Origin: Leptospira wolffii serovar Khorat str. Khorat-H2
GTDB taxonomy: Bacteria > Spirochaetota > Leptospiria > Leptospirales > Leptospiraceae
Assembly: GCF_000306115.2 (NCBI RefSeq)
Contig: NZ_AKWX02000004.1
Coordinates: 372,001-436,000, forward strand
DNA length: 64,000 nt
Direction of reading: 5' to 3'
In this document: positions 58,862 through 64,000 of the stretch, in pieces
Layout of the letters: every line of letters begins with the position of its first letter
How positions within the stretch are numbered: the first letter of the stretch is position 1
Program-made: the position numbers and the translations under genes
Notes under the pieces: model-generated
The model's input: the letters and a program-made list of their open reading frames with translations, nothing else
The model's database searches: none
What the model was told of the DNA's origin: nothing

Positions 58862-60073
58862 ATGCCTCGTTCCTATCTTCGTTTCTCCATTCTCATTCTA
58901 TTCTTCTTCTACTTTGTTTTCTCAGGTCCGATCGATTCCAAGTCTGCGAAAAAGAAAGCTGCCTCCGTACCTTCCAAAAAGGCCCAGACTTGGCGAGATA
59001 TTGAATACAATTTGGTGGCAGGTCCCTATAAGGAACCTACGGATCTGCAATTTCGTCCGGATGAGCCCGAGACTCTGGTCGTTTTGGAAAAAAGAGGAAG
59101 GATCTATAGTCGGAATCTAAAAACCCAGGAGGCTAGGCTCGTTGCAGACTTCACAGGCTCCGTTGAGACTAGATCGGAAGAAGGACTTCTAGGGTTGGCC
59201 TTCCATCCTAAATTCTCCGAAAACAAGCTATTTTATGTGAATGCGGTCTCCAAGGAATCCGGCAAGGACCAGACTCTGATTTTAGAATTTCGTTGGGAAG
59301 AAGGGAAGACTCTCTCTTGGTCCGACCGAAAGCGGATTCTACTCAGAGTAGATCAGCCTTATTCCAATCATAATGCGGGACAATTGAGTTTCGGTCCGGA
59401 CGAAAAACTGTATATCGGATTCGGAGACGGCGGAGCGGGAGGGGACCCTTACCGGCATGGGCAAAACACCTCCACCTTCTTATCCACTCTTATCCGGATC
59501 GAACCCAATATGGAAGCCGAGGCGCCTCCGTATAAAATTCCTTCCGACAATCCGTTCCGGGAAAAGGTGGGATTTCTACCTGAAATCTGGGCCTACGGTT
59601 TCCGAAATCCTTGGAGATTCTCTTTCGATTCCAAAACTGGAAATTTATTTCTGGCCGATGTGGGTCAGGATACCTGGGAAGAAGTGGATCTGGTTTCGAA
59701 GGGAGGAAACTACGGATGGAGCGTTATGGAAGCTTCTCATTGCTTTCGTCCGGAAAAAGACTGTGAAAAGAAGGGACTCCGAGACCCGGTTTTGGAATAC
59801 GGAAGGGATCTGGGGAGATCCGTCACCGGCGGATACGTATATCGGGGAAAAAATTATCCCATTTTGGAGGGATGGTACATTTTTGGGGATTTTGTTTCCG
59901 GAAATATCCTAGGAGCAAGGCTGGAACCGGGAAAAATCAACTCGCCCAGAGTTCTATTCAAGACTTCTTTCCAAATTAGCACATTTGGCTCGGATCGGGC
60001 GGGAGAGCTATATTTTGCCGATTTTAGTTCAGGAAATATCTTCCGTTTTGGAAAAAAAATTGAAATAAATTGA
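58862..60073 (+). CDS. GSDH/PQQ-type sugar dehydrogenase, exported
   Basis: 403 residues from the ATG at 58862, with a signal peptide about 8-22. An upstream ATG at 58829 or the open frame to 58670 is possible. The beta-propeller motifs are ERGR-type ELGLL region EEGLLGLAFHPKF, NHNAGQLSFGPDEKLYIGF with the catalytic His, GFRNPWRFSFD, and LADVGQDTWEEVDLV. Family members oxidise glucose or aldose sugars with PQQ or act without it. No PQQ genes are visible here. It is divergent from the radical SAM gene. Confidence 0.83.
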   Translation: MPRSYLRFSILILFFFYFVFSGPIDSKSAKKKAASVPSKKAQTWRDIEYNLVAGPYKEPTDLQFRPDEPETLVVLEKRGRIYSRNLKTQEARLVADFTGSVETRSEEGLLGLAFHPKFSENKLFYVNAVSKESGKDQTLILEFRWEEGKTLSWSDRKRILLRVDQPYSNHNAGQLSFGPDEKLYIGFGDGGAGGDPYRHGQNTSTFLSTLIRIEPNMEAEAPPYKIPSDNPFREKVGFLPEIWAYGFRNPWRFSFDSKTGNLFLADVGQDTWEEVDLVSKGGNYGWSVMEASHCFRPEKDCEKKGLRDPVLEYGRDLGRSVTGGYVYRGKNYPILEGWYIFGDFVSGNILGARLEPGKINSPRVLFKTSFQISTFGSDRAGELYFADFSSGNIFRFGKKIEIN

Positions 60074-60160
60074 AAATCCTAAATCTATAGGTGTTAACCC
60101 AATGTAGATCGGACTGCCTCCACCGCGGTATCGATCAATCTCGATCAAAAGGATAGGGGT

Positions 60161-61339
60161 ATGAATAAGATCATTTCCGTTGCATCAGCCGTCCTATTGT
60201 TCGGTTTGTTAGCATCCGGAGCTTGCAAAAAGCCTGCGGATAACGCGGATTCCGCGAACGCAAAACAGAGCGAACCTACGGCAATCGTAGTTTTTAGCGT
60301 AGGGGAAGCAAAAGTCCAACACGCAGATTTAACCGAAGACAAAGCTAGTTTAGGTACTCCTCTCAAACAAGGGGACAAACTCCAAACTAAAGCTAACGCA
60401 AAAGTGGATATCCAGTTTGCAGACGGGTCCGCTGTCCGCGTTTCGGAAAACTCCGAACTCGAATTCGCATCCTTGGCTCTGAATACCCAAGGAAATACCG
60501 ATACAAGACTTTCTCTTGTTTCCGGTAAAGTTTTTGCTAAAGTCAATAAGGCTAATAAGAACGATCAGTTCTCCGTTATCACCCCGACTGCGATCGCAGG
60601 TGTTCGAGGAACTTCTTTCGTAGTCGATCGTACTAGAAAAGATAGATCCGTAGTAAAAGTTCTGGAAGGATCCGTGGCTGTTTCTCCGAGAGTTCGCGCT
60701 CTGGAAGGAATGAGTGCGGAAGAGATTGCCGCAAATGCGGATCTCAAGAAAATCAAAGATTCCTTGGATAAATCCGAAGTGATCCTGGAAAAGGACGAGT
60801 CTTCCCTAGTAAAAGCGTCGGACAAGACTTTCGGAGAAAAGGAAGCATCCAAATTGAACGCAAGTCTCGAAAAGGATATTCCTAAAGCGGTTACTAAGAT
60901 TTCCGGTTCCGGAGTTTCCAAATCCGAAGAACAAGAGATCAGAACGATCGTGACTCTGGATAAGGATTCTGCAGACAAACTCGCAAAACTGAGCATCGAT
61001 TCAGGAAGCGGTAAAGTCGATCAGAAGACTGCGGCAGACAACGAGGTCGAAAGGAAGAAAATCGAAGCTGAAGTTGCGAAACGCCAAGCTGAAGAGGTAA
61101 AACGTTTCAAAAACATTCTGGTTTCCGCTCCTAAGAACCTGAAAACCAAACAAGATCTCGTGAATTACTACGAGAAATTGGAAAAAATCGTATTGGTAAA
61201 TAAGACCGTCTTGATCGGTGCGATCGTAGACCAACAAGGTTCTACTATGATCGTTCATACCGAAGACGGTATTAAGAAAATCAATCAGGACGAAGTGCAA
61301 GAAGTCATCTACGACTTCCAAACTAAATCCGAAAATTAA
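60161..61339 (+). CDS. lipL45: LipL45-like FecR-domain lipoprotein
   Basis: 392 residues. The signal MNKIISVASAVLLFGLLASGAC has the lipidation Cys at 22. The FecR-like domain (about 45-170) has GEAKVQHADLTEDK, FADGSAVRVSENSELEFA and ITPTAIAGVRGTSFVV. The C-terminal half is Lys/Glu-rich with a KVDQKTAADNEVERKK region. This layout matches leptospiral LipL45, a membrane lipoprotein whose C-terminal fragment (P31) has been described. The start has a GGATAGGGG site. Confidence 0.8.
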   Translation: MNKIISVASAVLLFGLLASGACKKPADNADSANAKQSEPTAIVVFSVGEAKVQHADLTEDKASLGTPLKQGDKLQTKANAKVDIQFADGSAVRVSENSELEFASLALNTQGNTDTRLSLVSGKVFAKVNKANKNDQFSVITPTAIAGVRGTSFVVDRTRKDRSVVKVLEGSVAVSPRVRALEGMSAEEIAANADLKKIKDSLDKSEVILEKDESSLVKASDKTFGEKEASKLNASLEKDIPKAVTKISGSGVSKSEEQEIRTIVTLDKDSADKLAKLSIDSGSGKVDQKTAADNEVERKKIEAEVAKRQAEEVKRFKNILVSAPKNLKTKQDLVNYYEKLEKIVLVNKTVLIGAIVDQQGSTMIVHTEDGIKKINQDEVQEVIYDFQTKSEN

Positions 61340-61368
61340 TATCCGCTCTGGCTTACGGAACGGTGGAG

Positions 61369-61402
61369 AAATCCCAGGTATGCGAAAGCTGCCTGGGTTT
61401 TT
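61369..61402 (+). terminator. Intrinsic terminator after LipL45
   Basis: CCCAGG (61373-61378) and CCTGGG (61392-61397) close a stem with an inner GC-GAAA-GC part, followed by TTTTT (61398-61402). The stem begins within AAAT 61369-61372 pairing the tail. Confidence 0.85.
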
Positions 61403-61404
61403 CT

Positions 61405-61737
61405 TTATCTTTTTCCGTGATGGGAATCCAAATGCCTCTCCCAGAGTCTGAGTATGGATTCCGAAATTTCCTCTATGTCTAGAAGTGCTGCCTTACCCTT
61501 ATAACTGACGATCAGTTTCCCCTTTCCGAACTTCTGGATTTCCCCCCATTCTACCCTGAATCCTTTGACTAGATTGAGAGAATCTAAAAGAAGTTCCTTG
61601 ATTTCGGTCTTGGAAACGGAACCTCCTTCTTTCTTGGAAAGATAGGAAAGAATAGAATGGAATAGAATTTTCGTTATTTCCAAAGCATCCGGAGAATCCG
61701 GAAGAGAATCTTCGATTCTTTTCAGTTTCCTTGCCAC
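61405..61737 (-). CDS. Small unknown protein after lipA
   Basis: 110 residues, starting GTG at 61737, which is 16 bases within the end of lipA. It is helical, with a strand segment KGKLIVSYKGKAALLDIEE. No family is recognised. The overlap with lipA suggests coupled translation. Confidence 0.55.
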   Translation of the reverse strand: MARKLKRIEDSLPDSPDALEITKILFHSILSYLSKKEGGSVSKTEIKELLLDSLNLVKGFRVEWGEIQKFGKGKLIVSYKGKAALLDIEEISESILRLWERHLDSHHGKR

Positions 61738-62627
61738 GGCACTTGCTCGTCGGCGTGATAGGAACTTCTGACTAAAGGACCGGCAAATACGATTTTGAAA
61801 CCTATGCTTTTTCCGTATTCTTTTAGGGAACGGAAAATATCAGGATGGATATAATCCTTCACGGGTAAATGAGAAGGGGTAGGTTGCAGATATTGCCCCA
61901 GAGTCAACATTTGCACTCCGGAATTTCTTAAATCCTGCATGGTTCTTTCCACTTCCTCTATGGTTTCTCCGAGTCCCAGTATGAGTCCGCTCTTTGTTAA
62001 GAATCCTCTCTTGGATGCGTGTTCCAAAACTCTTAAGGAACGGTCGTATTTTTTCGCGGGAGCCACCGTAGGAAATAGTCTTTCGACCGTTTCCAAATTA
62101 TGATTAAAAATATCGGGCCGGCAAGAATATATGAGTTCTAGACTCTCTTCCTTCTCTTTGAAATCCGGGACTAAGAGTTCGATTTTACATTCGGGAAGTC
62201 TTTCTCGGATTAAAAGTACGGTTTCCTTATAATGTTCTGCGGCTCCGTCCGGAAGATCGTCCCGGTTGACGGAAGTAATTACGATATGATTGAGAGAAAG
62301 AGCCTTTGCGGATTCCGCAACTCTTAAGGGTTCTTCTGGATCCAACGCGAAGGGTTTGCCGAAAGCCACGTCGCAATAGGAGCAACGTCTCGTACAGATA
62401 TCTCCCGCTAACATATATGTCGCCGTTTTTCTAGACCAACAATGATTTAGATTCGGACAAGATGCGCTCTCGCAAACGGTATTCAGTTTGCCTTTTTCTA
62501 CGGAATCCCTCACGAAAGAGACCGCACTGTCCTTTTCTCGGAAAGGAAGTCGAACCTTCAACCAGTCCGGTTTTTCGGGAGCGGGTTGGTATCCGGAGGA
62601 GCGGGGCTTTTTCTTGAGTGGATTCAC
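61722..62627 (-). CDS. lipA: Lipoyl synthase
   Basis: 301 residues. It inserts sulfur into octanoyl groups. The auxiliary cluster motif is CESASCPNLNHCWS, and the radical SAM cluster motif is CTRRCSYCDVAFG (C-x3-C-x2-C). The C-terminal VRSSYHADE is also typical. It is the minus-strand gene before the small 61405 gene and is divergent from the pseudouridine synthase. Confidence 0.96.
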   Translation of the reverse strand: MNPLKKKPRSSGYQPAPEKPDWLKVRLPFREKDSAVSFVRDSVEKGKLNTVCESASCPNLNHCWSRKTATYMLAGDICTRRCSYCDVAFGKPFALDPEEPLRVAESAKALSLNHIVITSVNRDDLPDGAAEHYKETVLLIRERLPECKIELLVPDFKEKEESLELIYSCRPDIFNHNLETVERLFPTVAPAKKYDRSLRVLEHASKRGFLTKSGLILGLGETIEEVERTMQDLRNSGVQMLTLGQYLQPTPSHLPVKDYIHPDIFRSLKEYGKSIGFKIVFAGPLVRSSYHADEQVPWQGN

Positions 62628-62740
62628 CTCTATACCCTGGTTTTCCCTCGGGAAAGAGTCAAGTGTTTTGGGTAGCCGGATTTGGCGGGGTATTTGAATC
62701 TGGAGGGATCGATTCCTAGGAACCGACTCCGGTACTGCTT

Positions 62741-63496
62741 TTGAGTCCGAAAACAGATAAAAATCAATCCTCCGATAAAGAAGAATCCCCCGGTATTCGG
62801 ATCAACCGTTATCTAGCGGATTGCGGTTTCGGTTCCCGACGAAAAGTCGAAGAATTGGTATTGTCCGGAAAAGTTAGAATCAACGGAATTCCCGAAACCG
62901 ATCTGAGCACCAGGGTTCGTCCGGGAGATCAGGTTACCGTCTCCGGAAAACAGGCCTCTCCCAATAAGAGGAGCATATTTCTCGCCTTGAACAAACCCAA
63001 AGGATTCCTTTGTTCTCACGGAGACAGGTTCCATTCTCATACAGTATTCGAACTACTGCCTTCCAAATATTCCCGGCTTTCCATTGCGGGGCGCTTGGAT
63101 TTGGATTCTAGAGGATTGCTTTTACTTTCGGACGACGGAAATTGGATCCAAGAGATCACCCATCCTTCCGAGGGTCAGGAAAAAGAATACGAGGTTCTAC
63201 TCGATAAAGAGATACCGTTTGAAGAAACAAAGACCGCTTTTTTGAAAGGGATACGCGACGAAGGAGAAATCCTGAAGGCGGAGAAATTATTCTCCTCAGG
63301 GAGAACGGAATATTCGGATAGATTCAGGGTGGTTCTGAAGCAGGGCAGAAAAAGACAAATCAAGAGAATGTTTTCCGTCCTGGGAGCGAGAGTAGAAGAC
63401 TTAAGAAGGATTCGAATCGGAAGAATTCTACTCGAAAAATTGAAAATCGAAGAAGGCAAATTCGTTTTGCTGGATCCTAAAGACTGGAGACCATGA
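62741..63496 (+). CDS. RsuA/RluB-type pseudouridine synthase
   Basis: 251 residues. The S4 domain is IRINRYLADCGFGSRRKVEELVLSG in its N-terminal part (about 19-70). The catalytic Asp is in GRLDLDSRGLLLLSDDG, with LFKG-type KGFLCSHGDRFH as the usual 'KPxGxxxxH' block. It modifies rRNA. The start is TTG at 62741. It shares ATGA with the next MBOAT gene. Confidence 0.9.
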   Translation: MSPKTDKNQSSDKEESPGIRINRYLADCGFGSRRKVEELVLSGKVRINGIPETDLSTRVRPGDQVTVSGKQASPNKRSIFLALNKPKGFLCSHGDRFHSHTVFELLPSKYSRLSIAGRLDLDSRGLLLLSDDGNWIQEITHPSEGQEKEYEVLLDKEIPFEETKTAFLKGIRDEGEILKAEKLFSSGRTEYSDRFRVVLKQGRKRQIKRMFSVLGARVEDLRRIRIGRILLEKLKIEEGKFVLLDPKDWRP

Positions 63497-64000
63497 ACTT
63501 TACTAGTTTAGAATTCCTATTTTTTTTCTGCGTCGTCTTCCTGGTATACTGGAATATTTCGGATCGTTATAAGAGAATCTTTCTGATTTTCAGTTCTTCC
63601 GTATTCTACGCATTCGCGTCCTGGAAATTCCTTTTTCATCTAATCGCTGTCGTTGTGATCAACTGGTTTCTGACCCGTTATTTCCTACAATCCCGATTCT
63701 TTCTCTATCTCGCGGTCGGGTTCAACGTTCTAAACCTGGCCTTTTTCAAGTACTTCTATTTCTTTGCGGACCTCGTAGGCTTATTCTTCGGGATCCCAGA
63801 CTTTCAAAACAAGGCCGCTTTGGATTCCTTGCTGGGCGGGTTTTTGCATTGGCCGGGATTCGAAGTCGTTCTTCCTCTTACGATCAGTTATTATACTTTC
63901 CAGCTCATCTCCTTGGCGGTGGATAAGAAGAAGGGGACGATCCAGGAAGAAGTGACTCTTTTTAAGGTGACTTCCTTTATCTTTCTATTTCCGATCATGA
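63493..64000 (+). CDS. MBOAT-family O-acyltransferase, 5' part only
   Basis: About 169 codons until the window edge, starting ATG at 63493, overlapping the stop of the pseudouridine synthase by 4 bases. The sequence FVVFLVYW-type MNFTSLEFLFFFCVVFLVYW, FLFFLIFSSSVFYAFASWKF region and LPLTISYYTFQLISLAVD are like the MBOAT protein at 4997 in layout. The catalytic His region is outside the window. A second glycan acylation gene is likely. Confidence 0.85.
   Translation, partial: MNFTSLEFLFFFCVVFLVYWNISDRYKRIFLIFSSSVFYAFASWKFLFHLIAVVVINWFLTRYFLQSRFFLYLAVGFNVLNLAFFKYFYFFADLVGLFFGIPDFQNKAALDSLLGGFLHWPGFEVVLPLTISYYTFQLISLAVDKKKGTIQEEVTLFKVTSFIFLFPIM

Overview
The window looks like a chromosomal segment of a Leptospira species, probably one of the higher-GC (P2/intermediate-type) leptospires rather than L. 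interrogans. That is inferred from gene content and from a GC content that appears to be in the mid-40s by eye (not computed). The supporting genes are a LipL45/FecR-type lipoprotein, a spirochaetal giant coiled-coil protein (SpiroCoCo type), a small bacterial histone, an Ste14-like methyltransferase resembling leptospiral LmtA, and spirochaete-type lipoproteins with short loose lipoboxes. Genes are dense, many overlap by the 4-base ATGA junction, and TTG starts are common. I see no rRNA, tRNA, CRISPR, insertion sequence or prophage.

Layout. 1-3.5 kb: an acidic DPF/DFGDF-repeat protein cut by the window edge, a secreted tandem CBM48 protein, a membrane-anchored protein with one EF-hand loop, and trxB behind a Fur/PerR-like operator. 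3.7-8 kb: an SGNH protein and an MBOAT acyltransferase, convergent with a second SGNH protein plus a TPR lipoprotein. 8-16 kb: xerD with an RsbW-like ATPase, a Cys-rich lipoprotein, FapA, two envelope proteins, CheX with a PpiD-like protein, and a membrane protein of unknown role. 16-22.5 kb: LmtA-like methyltransferase, a four-gene Gld-type ABC cassette with DUF4340, a STAS protein and a SAM methyltransferase. 22.5-28.5 kb: SpiroCoCo protein, histone, map, a DUF350 protein and a small unknown. 28.5-33.5 kb: queG, mutY, a UbiD-family decarboxylase and hldD. 33.5-38 kb: an ArsR regulator, an AT-rich spacer with a possible 58-codon ORF, an SDR coupled to an ATPase, and recN. 38-47.6 kb: ExbB/ExbD-BamA, a UvrD/PcrA helicase, a small secreted protein, an inositol-phosphatase-family enzyme, a glycosyltransferase and a TlpA-like thioredoxin. 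47.8-56.5 kb: an acyl-CoA ligase, ptsI, lpxC, an SDR and three tandem AIM24-family genes. 56.6-64 kb: a lipoprotein, a radical SAM protein divergent from a GSDH-type dehydrogenase, LipL45, lipA, an RsuA/RluB pseudouridine synthase and a second MBOAT gene cut by the window end.

Main themes are envelope biogenesis (lpxC, hldD, bamA, LmtA-like, MBOAT/SGNH, lipoproteins), redox and cofactor enzymes (trxB, queG, lipA, UbiD family, TlpA), partner-switching regulation (two HATPase proteins and one STAS protein) and cell architecture (SpiroCoCo and histone side by side). The points I would look at first are the histone and its structured leader, the perfect 10-1-10 palindrome over the trxB promoter, the three AIM24 paralogues and the CX8CX2C radical SAM protein. 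Family names are recalled from knowledge; no database search was run.
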